From the NCBI GenBank assembly GCA_965242615.1, contig CBDESR010000005.1, positions 372,001 through 436,000 on the forward strand: a stretch of DNA of 64,000 bases. The letters run 5' to 3'. Position numbers and translations under genes: made by a program. This document shows positions 6,932 through 15,132 of the stretch, one piece after another. This DNA is from CBDBCU01 sp965242615 (lineage in GTDB: Bacteria > Chloroflexota > Dehalococcoidia > Lucifugimonadales > UBA3495). Numbering within the stretch: the stretch's first letter is position 1; the number at the start of each line of letters is the position of its first letter. The notes beneath the pieces were generated by a model. That model did not search any database and was not told where the DNA came from. It worked only from the letters and a program-made list of their open reading frames with translations.

Positions 6932-7939
6932 CTAGACTTCGGTCAGGTTGGGGGAAACTTCCGGCAGGTAGAAATCGTTGGCCCACAGGTCATCGAGGAT
7001 TTGCTGTTCGCCGTCGGTCAGAGGCGGGGTTTCCACGGCGGCGGTGTAGTCGCGCAGTTCGTCCAGGTTGGTGAAGTTGGGCAGCACCGAGACGATGGTG
7101 GGCTGGTACAGGGCGAACTGGATGGCGGCCTGGGCCAGGGTGCGGCCGGTTGCATCGCCAGCCAGAAACTGAACCTGCTCCACTTTCCGCAGGGCTTCCC
7201 GCAGCCACTCGGCGCGGCGGTGGGAACGGTGGTCGCTTTCGTCAAAGGTGGGGACTTCGGTATAGCGGCCGGTGAGGGCTTCCGAGGCGTGGGGGACGCG
7301 GGAAAGCAGCCCCACTTGGCAGTCGGCGGCGATGGGAAAGAAATCCTTGGCCGGCTCCTGTTCCAGGATGCTGTAGATGATTTGCAGGCTGCTGACTTGC
7401 CGCTCCCGCATTGCCGCTTCCCCTTCCTCGAACCAGCCGATGTCCGGGCCCAGGGCGGCGCCGTAGTAGCGGATTTTGCCTTCGGCTTGCAACTGTTCCA
7501 AGGTCTCGAACAAATCATCCTTTTCCAGGGCGTCAATGCGGGGGTTATGCACCTGGTACAGGTCGATGTAGTCGGAGTTCAGGCGGCGGAGGCTCTGTTC
7601 ACAGGCGAAGCGGACAAAGTCCGGGTCGAACTTCTGCGGCCGTTCCTGATGGCCGCTGCGCGGCGTCAGCTTGTCGTAGAAGTCGTAGCCGAACTTGGTG
7701 GCGATGACCAGGTCGTGGCGGCGGTGGCCGAGGACTTTAGCCAGGATTTCCTCGCCGTAGCCTTCGCCGTAGGTGTCGGCGGTGTCAAAGAAGTTGATGC
7801 CCAGGTCAACGGCGTTCTCGAGGAGGGCGGCGCGCTGTTCCTCGGGGATTTTGCCCCACCAGGTAGTAGCGACGGTCCAGACGCCAAAGCCCACGGCGGA
7901 AAGGGAAAGGTCGGTGCGGGGGAGTTGCCGGTAGTTCAT
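6932..7939 (-). CDS. Aldo/keto reductase
   Basis: A 335-residue NADPH-type aldo/keto reductase TIM barrel. The catalytic tetrad is visible: Asp and Tyr in FFDTADTYGEG, Lys in ATKFGYD and His in YQVHNP. The cofactor-binding end (LAQAAIQFALYQPTIVSVLPNF) is present. The substrate is not evident; it resembles the L-fucose/D-threo-aldose or general oxidoreductase branch. It is the first gene of a pair with the nucleoside hydrolase. Confidence 0.9.
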   Translation of the reverse strand: MNYRQLPRTDLSLSAVGFGVWTVATTWWGKIPEEQRAALLENAVDLGINFFDTADTYGEGYGEEILAKVLGHRRHDLVIATKFGYDFYDKLTPRSGHQERPQKFDPDFVRFACEQSLRRLNSDYIDLYQVHNPRIDALEKDDLFETLEQLQAEGKIRYYGAALGPDIGWFEEGEAAMRERQVSSLQIIYSILEQEPAKDFFPIAADCQVGLLSRVPHASEALTGRYTEVPTFDESDHRSHRRAEWLREALRKVEQVQFLAGDATGRTLAQAAIQFALYQPTIVSVLPNFTNLDELRDYTAAVETPPLTDGEQQILDDLWANDFYLPEVSPNLTEV

Positions 7940-8110
7940 AGTTAGGTTGTTTCCTTTTGAGTTGGGGGGTGGAATGGAAAGGTCTATCCCAATGGTTGAC
8001 CTTATTTTACCTAACCGGCCGGCCAGTTGGCAATTGTCGAAACCTTGCCGGTCAGGATTTGAGCGTCTGGAGAGAAAATTAAAAGCACCTGGGATTATCC
8101 CGGTAAATTG

Positions 8111-8139
8111 TTGACGCCACCCCTAAATCGCCCCATAAT
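8111..8139 (+). promoter_or_regulatory. Promoter for the thiolase-DUF35 operon
   Basis: TTGACG (8111-8116), a 17-base spacer, then CATAAT (8134-8139). It supports translation from the ATG at 8177 rather than a farther upstream codon. Confidence 0.6.
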
Positions 8140-8176
8140 AGCCCCCAAGCAAATCCCTTTTGGAGGCAAATGGGTT

Positions 8177-9463
8177 ATGGCTACTTTGTTGACAGCGGGG
8201 CGGCGGCGGCAGTTGGGGCGGCCGGTTTCGATTGTAGGGGCCGGGTTGTCGCAGTTCGGGGCTTTCCCTGAAATGACCAGCCGGGATCTGTTCGTGGCGG
8301 CCTTTCAGGATCTGCTGGCGAATCTCGACCAGGGGATGGATGTGGCCGATATCGAGTGCGGTTATATCGGCAACTATTCCGCCGACCTGTTCGAGGGGCA
8401 GGGGCATACCGCGCCCATCTTGGCCGACTGGCTGGGGATGACGCCGACGCCGGTGACCCGTATTGAGAACGCCTGCGCCAGCAGCGGAAGCGCCCTGCGG
8501 GAGGGCGTGATGGCGATTGCCTCCGGGATGTATGATGTGGTACTGGTGGGCGGCGTGGAAAAGATGACTAACCTGCCTACGGAGGGCGTTACCGATGTGC
8601 TGGCTTCGGCGGCCGACGGGTTGTATGAAGTGCCGGCCGGCTTAACTTTCCCCGGCATTTACGGCGCGCTGGCCAAGGCGCACATTGACCGCTACGAAAC
8701 CAGCTTGAGCCACTTGCTGAAAGTGGGCATCAAAAACCATAACAACGGCGGGCTGAACCCCAAGGCGCAGTTTAACTCGACCCTGCGGGATATGATGGAG
8801 CGGCGGATGGCCCGGGCGGCGGCGCGAGGGGAGCCGGTTCCCGACTGGCAGGATGAAATGGACTTCCTGAACGATGACCGGGCTAATCCGTGGATTGCCT
8901 GGCCGTTGCGCCTTTACGATTGCGCGCCCATCACTGACGGGGCGTCGTGTGTGCTGCTGGCGGCGGCGGAGATTGCCGGCAGTTTCACCGACAAGCCGGT
9001 GCAGATTGTGGGTACCGGTCAGGCGTCAGGGCGGCCGCTGCACGATGCGGAGGAACTGACTTCCTTGGCGGCGGCCCGGGAAGCGGCGGCGCAAGCCTAC
9101 GCGATGGCTGGAGTAGGGCCGGCGGATATTCAGGTAGCCGAAGTCCACGACTGCTTTACCATTGCGGAAATTGTCGCCACGGAGGATTTGGGCTTTTTCG
9201 AGCCGGGCGCAGGGCCGCGGGCCGTGGATGAAGGGCGCACCGCGCTGAATGGCGACCGGCCGATTAACACTTCCGGGGGGCTGAAGGCCAAGGGACACCC
9301 GGTAGGGGCGTCCGGGGTGGCGCAGGTGATTGAGACTTTCCACCAATTGCGGGGGGAAGCCGGCCCGCGGCAAGTGCCAAACCCCAATCTGGAGTTGGGA
9401 TTGACCCATAATGTGGGCGGCACCGGCGGCACTTGCGTGGTCAACATTTTGCGGAGGGTGTAG
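8177..9463 (+). CDS. Thiolase family protein, SCP-x/acetyl-CoA acetyltransferase-like
   Basis: A 428-residue thiolase fold. The acylated cysteine lies in ENACASSGSALREG (about residue 100), and the C-terminal base region is NTSGGLKAKGHPVGASGVAQ followed by THNVGGTGGTC. The spacing and the HDCFTIAEI segment match the SCP-x-like branch rather than classical biosynthetic thiolases. The ATG at 8177 has GGAGG ten bases upstream and lies below a 17-spaced promoter. The next gene is a DUF35 Zn-ribbon protein five bases on, the normal partner of this branch; together they probably act on an acyl-CoA in lipid or steroid-like side-chain metabolism. Confidence 0.9.
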   Translation: MATLLTAGRRRQLGRPVSIVGAGLSQFGAFPEMTSRDLFVAAFQDLLANLDQGMDVADIECGYIGNYSADLFEGQGHTAPILADWLGMTPTPVTRIENACASSGSALREGVMAIASGMYDVVLVGGVEKMTNLPTEGVTDVLASAADGLYEVPAGLTFPGIYGALAKAHIDRYETSLSHLLKVGIKNHNNGGLNPKAQFNSTLRDMMERRMARAAARGEPVPDWQDEMDFLNDDRANPWIAWPLRLYDCAPITDGASCVLLAAAEIAGSFTDKPVQIVGTGQASGRPLHDAEELTSLAAAREAAAQAYAMAGVGPADIQVAEVHDCFTIAEIVATEDLGFFEPGAGPRAVDEGRTALNGDRPINTSGGLKAKGHPVGASGVAQVIETFHQLRGEAGPRQVPNPNLELGLTHNVGGTGGTCVVNILRRV

Positions 9464-9468
9464 GCGGT

Positions 9469-9885
9469 ATGGCAACGGAAGGGCGGGAGTTTAACGCCGT
9501 AGCCTTTTACGCTTGGCTGCAAGAGGGGCGGTTTATGGGGACGCGTTGCCGGAAGTGCGGCCAACTTTCCGCCGAGGCCCGGCCCATGTGTCCGTCTTGC
9601 CACAGCCGGGAAATGGAGTGGCAGCAGTTCAGCGGCCGGGGACGGCTCAGCGCTTTCACCTGCATATCGGTAGTGCCGGCGGCGCTGGCGGCACTGGGTT
9701 ACGGGCGCAACAATCCCTACTGCTCAGGGATAGTTACGCTGGAGGAAGGGCCGCGCATCAGCGCACGGATTCTGGGGGTGGACGCCGCCAATCCGCAAAA
9801 CATTGCCACCGGGACAGCTTTGACGCTGGACTTGGCGGCGTCGGCGGCTGGGGAAAAGCCGGGGCTGGTGTTTGCGGTGGTGTAG
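9469..9885 (+). CDS. DUF35 Zn-ribbon/OB-fold acyl-CoA-binding protein
   Basis: A 138-residue partner protein. Residues 20-45 form a rubredoxin-like zinc ribbon (CRKCG ... CPSCH), then an OB-fold (FSGRGRLSAFTCISVVP...YCSGIVTLEEGPRISARI). DUF35 proteins form complexes with thiolases of the SCP-x type and are thought to channel acyl-CoA. The gene starts five bases after the thiolase stop, with GGAGGG inside the thiolase end. Its last 75 bases are duplicated at 10361-10437, downstream of the next gene. Confidence 0.88.
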   Translation: MATEGREFNAVAFYAWLQEGRFMGTRCRKCGQLSAEARPMCPSCHSREMEWQQFSGRGRLSAFTCISVVPAALAALGYGRNNPYCSGIVTLEEGPRISARILGVDAANPQNIATGTALTLDLAASAAGEKPGLVFAVV

Positions 9886-9930
9886 GGGATACCGGCTGAA
9901 CCGGATAGACAACCAGAATCAGGAGTCTGT

Positions 9931-10254
9931 ATGCAGGATAACGTTGGCTGGGAGCAGATCTCGGGAGGTTACGAGGGGTTGGGGAAAGCACCAAAGTGGG
10001 TACAGCGCAAAATGCGCAAAATGGTTATGCCGGGTATCTACGAGCTCAAGGGCCGGCACTACCGCTACCGCATCTATGCGCGCAAAGGTCAGGGTATGCA
10101 GGTAGCGGTCTATAGGAAGCCGCGTGGACGTTCCAGATCTACGCACCGCCCGGTTACGCGCCGCCCTCTCCGGGGGAGCAACAAGGCACTCGTAAGCGTC
10201 TTGGCAGTAATAGGGACGGTGTTGCTGGTGGCTTTCTTGGTTCAGATTCTTTAG
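9931..10254 (+). CDS. Small basic protein with C-terminal membrane anchor
   Basis: A 107-residue protein. The first 80 residues are rich in Arg and Lys (KWVQRKMRKMV, RPVTRRPLR), with one hydrophobic segment at about residues 84-105. It would sit as a tail-anchored protein with a cytoplasmic basic domain. AGGAG precedes the ATG. A terminator follows at 10311. It is flanked by two copies of the DUF35 gene tail, so it may have arrived by a duplication or insertion. No family recognised. Confidence 0.7.
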   Translation: MQDNVGWEQISGGYEGLGKAPKWVQRKMRKMVMPGIYELKGRHYRYRIYARKGQGMQVAVYRKPRGRSRSTHRPVTRRPLRGSNKALVSVLAVIGTVLLVAFLVQIL

Positions 10255-10310
10255 TCCGCTTGCGGTTTTGTCTAAAGCCAATTGGAATGTTGCCACATCA
10301 GCAACGGAAA

Positions 10311-10340
10311 GGGCGGGTTCTTGCCCCGCCCTCTCTTTCT
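10311..10340 (+). terminator. Intrinsic terminator after the 107-residue protein gene
   Basis: GGGCGGG and CCCGCCC form a 7-bp stem with a 7-base loop, followed by TCTCTTTCT. Confidence 0.65.
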
Positions 10341-10360
10341 GGAAATCCGAACTACGAGAT

Positions 10361-10437
10361 ACGGCTTTGACTCTGGACTTGGCAGCGTCGGCGGCCGGGG
10401 AAAAGCCGGGGCTGGTGTTTGCGGCGGCGGAGTAGGG
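10361..10437 (+). pseudogene. Duplicated 3' end of the DUF35 gene
   Basis: This stretch repeats bases 9814-9890 with a few substitutions and small insertions; both share GGGGAAAAGCCGGGGCTGG. It has no start or upstream part, so it is a remnant. Confidence 0.75.
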
Positions 10438-10459
10438 GAAGCCGGGGCAAGCCGGCTGA

Positions 10460-11125
10460 TTAGTCGGTTTTGATGCCCGGCGGCGGTTCCGGTCGAGGCT
10501 CGGTGAATTCCTGACCGGCGGCAACGGCCCGTTCTTTCCTTTCCGCCCAACGGACTATCTGCTCCCCGTACCAGACGGCCAAGGCCGCTTGACGCACCGC
10601 CAACTCCTCTTGTTGGAGAGCCAACTCCTCGCGCCGAGGGGTCAAGTCGTTGCGGGCCGCCAGTTCCGCTTCAACCTGTCGGCGGATTTGGGGCGTCAGT
10701 TCCTCCTCTACTTCCCGGCGGATCCGGGGCAGCCATTCCGCCATCTCCTGACGGACTTGAGCTTCCATTTTATCCTCTACCTCTTGGAAAATACGGGCGA
10801 CGGCTTCCCGTTCTTTCCGGGCGACATAGTCTCGGGCCCACATTCTGGTTGCTACCTCCGTTAGGATGATGGTCAAGGGTATGCCCCAAGTTGCCATAGT
10901 ACCGGCGTTCAGCAGTCCATCCCGCAGGTTAGTCAACCAAGGGGCGCTGCGGTCAAGCCAAAATTCCAAGCCGATATTGGCCGCCAGCAAGGTCGGAATG
11001 AAAATAGAAAACCCGATGATGTAGGGGATGGATGCCGATGGATGCCCATCCATCCAACCGATGTTAACCCGATGCTCCCTTTCCACAGGGCGAGGGTTTT
11101 CAGATTTCGGTTCAGACAACTGCAT
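10460..11125 (-). CDS. Membrane protein with two N-terminal helices and a long coiled coil
   Basis: From the ATG at 11125 the product is 221 residues. Two hydrophobic segments (IPYIIGFSIFIPTLLAANIG and TMATWGIPLTIILTEVATRM) lie near residues 30-85. They are followed by about 100 residues of charged heptads rich in Glu, Arg and Gln (EREAVARIFQEVEDKMEAQV), clearly a coiled coil. The start is uncertain: GAGGA abuts this ATG, a TTG at 11191 extends the frame, and later codons are possible. Similar small membrane coiled-coil proteins are common and uncharacterised. Confidence 0.65.
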   Translation of the reverse strand: MQLSEPKSENPRPVEREHRVNIGWMDGHPSASIPYIIGFSIFIPTLLAANIGLEFWLDRSAPWLTNLRDGLLNAGTMATWGIPLTIILTEVATRMWARDYVARKEREAVARIFQEVEDKMEAQVRQEMAEWLPRIRREVEEELTPQIRRQVEAELAARNDLTPRREELALQQEELAVRQAALAVWYGEQIVRWAERKERAVAAGQEFTEPRPEPPPGIKTD

Positions 11126-11169
11126 TCCTCGGGCCGGGGCGCGGGATTTGACTATAGGTAAATGATATA

Positions 11170-11199
11170 CCGGGTGACTGCTGTTCAGCAATCACCCGG
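11170..11199. terminator. Bipartite hairpin between the VOC and coiled-coil genes
   Basis: CCGGGTGA (11170-11177) pairs with TCACCCGG (11192-11199), with GCTG/CAGC nested inside. It lies downstream of the VOC gene on the minus strand; no strong T-run. Confidence 0.4.
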
Positions 11200-11226
11200 C
11201 GCATCCGGACAGTTCGGGTTTAGCCC

Positions 11227-11655
11227 CTAATCCAGGCCGCGCGTACCGACCCAGCCGGTTTCGGAGACGTCGAGGATTTCGCCGTTGGGGCCGCTGTATT
11301 TGACTTCGACATTGGCGTGGCGGATGCCGGGCATACCGACGCCGAGAGCCTGGTTGATTTCGTCCCGGGTGGTGGAGCCGGCGGCCTGGAGCTTTTCGGC
11401 AATCTGCTCGAGGCTCTCGACCTCAAAGCCGATGTGGTGGATGCCGCTGTAGGTCTGGCCGTACTCCGGGCCGGCGACCTGGTCATTCTGGAAATCCAGA
11501 ATCGCCAGGTTGATGTTGCCGTCGCTGAGGTAGTAGCCCTTGGCGTTGGCGGAGTCGAGTTTGGCGATTTCGCGCAGGCCGAAAACTTCGGTGTAGAACC
11601 GGGCGGTGGCGTCGGCGTCCTGGGTGGCGATGGCAATGTGCTTAATCTGGGCCAT
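11227..11655 (-). CDS. VOC-family (glyoxalase/bleomycin-resistance fold) protein
   Basis: A 142-residue vicinal oxygen chelate protein. The first half begins IKHIAIATQDADATARFYTEVFGL and the second has GIHHIGFEVESLEQIAEKLQAAG and ends with YSGPNGEILDVSETGW, where the Glu is a metal ligand. His near residue 6, His in HHIGF and the Glu fit a metal site. Substrate unknown; the order resembles methylmalonyl-CoA epimerase-like or dioxygenase-like VOC proteins. GGGAGGAGC precedes the ATG. Confidence 0.85.
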   Translation of the reverse strand: MAQIKHIAIATQDADATARFYTEVFGLREIAKLDSANAKGYYLSDGNINLAILDFQNDQVAGPEYGQTYSGIHHIGFEVESLEQIAEKLQAAGSTTRDEINQALGVGMPGIRHANVEVKYSGPNGEILDVSETGWVGTRGLD

Positions 11656-11691
11656 AATGCTGCTCCTCCCGCGGTTGGATGTTTCGGGTTT

Positions 11692-11700
11692 AAGATACCA
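11692..11700 (-). promoter_or_regulatory. Extended -10 element for the VOC gene
   Basis: On the minus strand TGG then TATCTT, 37-45 bases upstream of the ATG. No convincing -35. Confidence 0.3.
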
Positions 11701-11738
11701 CTGTTGGCCGGTTAATGCTACCCTCTTGCCCGGATTGA

Positions 11739-11850
11739 CTAGCCGGCCGGATAAACCTCCGCCGGGCTGACGGATTGGGACAATAACCGCGCCGCGGCCG
11801 CCGCGTTGGGCGTTAAGCCGTAGATGCCGGTATGGGATGGGTGATGCCCA
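11739..11850 (-). pseudogene. Remnant of a module-B gene (C-terminal part only)
   Basis: The minus strand reads HPSHTGIYGL ... SVSPAEVYPAG then stop, matching the C-terminus of the intact 149-residue gene at 18677-19126 (DPSHTGIYGL ... AVSPAEVYPAG). The upstream side ends at an isolated arm of the inverted-repeat element (11853-11873), so the rest of the gene was lost there. Confidence 0.75.
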
Positions 11851-11852
11851 TC

Positions 11853-11873
11853 GGTTCAGTTTGCTTCTAGGGT
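11853..11873. repeat. Solitary arm of the inverted-repeat element
   Basis: GGTTCAGTTTGCTTCTAGGGT resembles the terminal arm of the 100-bp element (two or three differences). I see no partner arm nearby. Confidence 0.55.
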
Positions 11874-11898
11874 TGGGGCAATTCTAGTTACCCGCAAC

Positions 11899-11926
11899 TT
11901 GACTTATCAAAATTAAGTGATATTTT
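11899..11926 (+). promoter_or_regulatory. Candidate promoter for the type III-like R-M operon
   Basis: TTGACT (11899-11904), a 16-base spacer, TATTTT (11921-11926), in an AT-rich patch that contrasts with its surroundings. Confidence 0.4.
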
Positions 11927-12009
11927 AATCCATATCCTTTAAGGGCAGCCCGGGATTGCCCCCCATTCCGCGCAAATCCTACTTGCCCCAAGTACGGTAG
12001 CAAGCATTT

Positions 12010-15000
12010 ATGACCACCAGCGTTGCCCCTACGGCCCGGGAGCGGTTCCAAGCCCTGCTGCGGGAACTGTTTCAGTTCGACCGCGCCGACCTGGATTTTG
12101 GCATCTACCGCATTATGAACCACAAGCGGGCGGTGGTGGACGGTTTTATCGTCCATAGGCTGCCGGCGGACATTGACGCCGCCCTGAACCAAGGGCCGCT
12201 GGTGGGACAAGCCCAGGCTGAGGAGCGGCGGGAGGCCGCCGCCCGCCAGGTACGGAAAAATTTGGGCAAAGATGCCATCAACCGGGATGGCGAGCTGGAC
12301 GCCCGATTTCAGGATACTCCCGCCGGCCGGGCCTACTTGGCGGCCCAAGCCGACGCCGCCAGCGGCCGCAGCCGCGCCGCTGTCGAAACCGAAATCTACA
12401 ACCACTTGTACGCCTTTTTCCGCCGCTACTACCGGGACGGCGATTTTATCGCCCAACGCCGCTACTCCGCCAGCGGCGACACCTACGCCATCCCCTACAA
12501 CGGGCAGGAAGTCTTTTTGCACTGGGCTAACCGGGAGCAGTATTATGTCAAAACCGCCGAGCATTTCCTTAACTATGACTGGAAAGCCGCTAACGACGTA
12601 AAGGTGCAGTTCCGCCTGGACGCCGTCGATGTGGAGCGCAACAATGCCAAGGGGGAGCGCCGCTTTTTTATGCCGCAAGCCGAGCAACGGCAATGGGATG
12701 ATGCCGAGCGCATCCTGACCATTCCGGTGGAGTACCGGCCCTTGACCGATGCGGAAAAGCAAAAGCAGGAGTATGGCGGCGGCGGCGCCCGGCAGGATAA
12801 AATCAACACTGCCGCGGCGACCGAAATCATCCAGTCCCTGCACGACAACCCGGCGGCGTTGGCGGCTTTGACCCATGTTCCTGAGGGCGCGGCCCTTACC
12901 GCCCTGGAAACCCACCTGCGCCGCTACGCCGCCCGCAACAACGCCGACTTTTTCATCCATAAAGACCTGTCCAAGTTCCTGACCCGGGAACTGGACTTTT
13001 ACCTGAAAAACGAAGCCCTGAAACTGGATACCCTGCTCGCCCCCGGCTCGGATGGGGAAAGCGCCGCGGTTCCGGCGGCGGCCGCCTTGCAGCAAGCCCG
13101 CCTGATTAAGGCCATCGGCGGCAAAATTATCGACTTTCTCGGCCAGCTGGAAGGCTTTCAGAAGTCCCTGTGGGAAAAGCGGAAGTTCGTTACCCAAACC
13201 GCCTACTGCATTACCCTGAACGCCATCAACCCGTCCTTTTACCCGGAAATCGCCGCCAACGCCGCCCAAGGGCAGGAATGGCGCAACTTGGGTTTTGTTG
13301 ACGAATCCGTTACTCCGGGCCCGGCTTGGCTGCGGGAAAACCCGACCCTGCCCCTGGACACCCGCCACTTCGACCGGGACTTTACCGACCGCTTGCTGGC
13401 ATCCTTTGCCGACCTGGACGCCCAAACCGATGGCATCCTGATTCACGGCGATAACTGGCAGGCGTTGCGCTTGCTCGAGGAAACCTATCAAGGGCGGGTT
13501 AAGGCCGTTTATATCGATCCGCCGTATAACGCCCCGTCCAGCGAAATCATCTACAAGAACGGGTATAAACATTCCACTTACCTGTCAATGTTGACCGACC
13601 GGGTTTCCCTCAGCCGGAGCTTGATGCAGGACGACGCCGTCCATGCTATGGCTATCGACGAGAATGAGCACGAAAGGGCCGCCCTGTTGCTGAAGTCCAT
13701 ATTGCCCGATATGGCTCACACGACGGTATCTATTGTTCATAATCCTTCGGGTCAGCAGGGAGATAATTTTTCCTACTCCCACGACTATACCTGTTTCGCA
13801 TACAATCCGCAGAATGGCCGCCAGATTGGTGAGGAAATCCGAGCCGACAATCTGGTGGACATCCGCAATTTCAGGGATGTTACCGGCCCGGAATCCGTGA
13901 GAGAGGCGGCCCGGAATTGCTTTTACCCTATTTTTGTCCGGGACGGGAATATCGTTGGATTTGGGGATGTATGTCCGGATGCCTACCATCCCGGTTCAAT
14001 CAACTTACCGGCGGGGGACGGGGCAATTGCTGTGTACCCAATAGACCCCAAAGGGGTTGAACGGAAATGGCGATTTGCCCGTCAGACGGTAGAGCAAATT
14101 GCCGGTGAACTTTTCCCTCACTTCCTGAGTAGTCGGAAAGTGTGGGACATTCGCCGGCGCAAGAAAGCCTTTAATTTTAAGACCGTCTGGACTGACCCCA
14201 AGTATTTCGGTAACAACCATGGGACGCAGTTGTTGAACCACCTCTTTGGGGGTCAGGTTTTCGACTATCCCAAATCCATTTATACGGTGATGGATTGCCT
14301 GCGGGCTGCTTTGAACGGTCAGACCTGTGGTGTGGCACTGGACTACTTCGCCGGCTCCGGCACTACCGGCCATGCGGTCATCAACCTGAACCGGGGGGAT
14401 GAAAACTTGGGCGGGGCGGATGACCCGCGGCGGCGGTTCATATTGGTGGAGCAGGGGGAATACTTTGACACCGTGCTGCTGCCGCGCATCAAGAAAGCTA
14501 CTTATGCCCCGGAATGGGCGGCCGGCAAGCCGAAGCGGCCGGCCACGGCGGCGGAGGCGGAACGCTCGCCGCGCATCGTCAAATATCTGCGGCTGGAATC
14601 CTACGAGGATGCCCTGGACAGCGTGGACTTTGACGAACGGGCCGGGGAGTTGGCGCTGGAACAGTTGGGCGAGGATTATCTGCTCAAGTATCTGCTGAAC
14701 TGGGAAACTAAAGACAGCCCCACCAAGTTAAAAACCGCGGACTTGGCGACGCCCTTCCGCTACCGCCTGCGCGGCCGGGAACGGGGGAAGTTGGTGGAGC
14801 GGTGTGTGGACTTGGGGGAAACCTTTAACTGGCTGCTGGGACTGCGGGTGCAAAGCCGGCAGGTGTATCAGCGGGACGGGCGGCGCTACCTGGTCTATCG
14901 GGGGGAAATTCGGGCGGAGCCGGGGCAATTGGCGGCGGTAATCTGGCGGGAAACGGCGGGCTGGACGGAATGGGATTACGCCGCCGACCGGGCCTTTATT

Positions 15001-15132
15001 ATTGAGCAGCAGTTGGCGGGCGGGGCGGCCATTCTGTATCTGAACAGCGGCGCGGCGGCGCCGCAGGCCGGCTGCCGGGCCATTGAACCGTTGTTCAAGG
15101 CGCGGATGTTCGCCGGGGTTACGGGCCGCTGA
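12010..15132 (+). CDS. Type III-like DNA adenine methyltransferase (Mod)
   Basis: A 1040-residue beta-class methyltransferase: catalytic motif IV YIDPPYNAPSSE (about residue 501) precedes the AdoMet motif I DYFAGSGTTGHAV (about residue 777). The roughly 470-residue N-terminus (RELFQFDRADLDFGIYRIMN...) is characteristic of large Mod proteins paired with a Res-type helicase. The C-terminal about 200 residues probably contribute to DNA recognition. It should methylate N6-adenine to protect host DNA. The stop TGA overlaps the next ATG by one base (TGATG), so Mod and Res are translationally coupled. The start has only a weak ribosome site (GTAGCAAG). Confidence 0.9.
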   Translation: MTTSVAPTARERFQALLRELFQFDRADLDFGIYRIMNHKRAVVDGFIVHRLPADIDAALNQGPLVGQAQAEERREAAARQVRKNLGKDAINRDGELDARFQDTPAGRAYLAAQADAASGRSRAAVETEIYNHLYAFFRRYYRDGDFIAQRRYSASGDTYAIPYNGQEVFLHWANREQYYVKTAEHFLNYDWKAANDVKVQFRLDAVDVERNNAKGERRFFMPQAEQRQWDDAERILTIPVEYRPLTDAEKQKQEYGGGGARQDKINTAAATEIIQSLHDNPAALAALTHVPEGAALTALETHLRRYAARNNADFFIHKDLSKFLTRELDFYLKNEALKLDTLLAPGSDGESAAVPAAAALQQARLIKAIGGKIIDFLGQLEGFQKSLWEKRKFVTQTAYCITLNAINPSFYPEIAANAAQGQEWRNLGFVDESVTPGPAWLRENPTLPLDTRHFDRDFTDRLLASFADLDAQTDGILIHGDNWQALRLLEETYQGRVKAVYIDPPYNAPSSEIIYKNGYKHSTYLSMLTDRVSLSRSLMQDDAVHAMAIDENEHERAALLLKSILPDMAHTTVSIVHNPSGQQGDNFSYSHDYTCFAYNPQNGRQIGEEIRADNLVDIRNFRDVTGPESVREAARNCFYPIFVRDGNIVGFGDVCPDAYHPGSINLPAGDGAIAVYPIDPKGVERKWRFARQTVEQIAGELFPHFLSSRKVWDIRRRKKAFNFKTVWTDPKYFGNNHGTQLLNHLFGGQVFDYPKSIYTVMDCLRAALNGQTCGVALDYFAGSGTTGHAVINLNRGDENLGGADDPRRRFILVEQGEYFDTVLLPRIKKATYAPEWAAGKPKRPATAAEAERSPRIVKYLRLESYEDALDSVDFDERAGELALEQLGEDYLLKYLLNWETKDSPTKLKTADLATPFRYRLRGRERGKLVERCVDLGETFNWLLGLRVQSRQVYQRDGRRYLVYRGEIRAEPGQLAAVIWRETAGWTEWDYAADRAFIIEQQLAGGAAILYLNSGAAAPQAGCRAIEPLFKARMFAGVTGR

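Noticed and set aside
8108..8176. An upstream start for the thiolase gene
   Set aside because: The region holds the TTGACG-17-CATAAT promoter, and GGAGG is correctly spaced only for the ATG at 8177.
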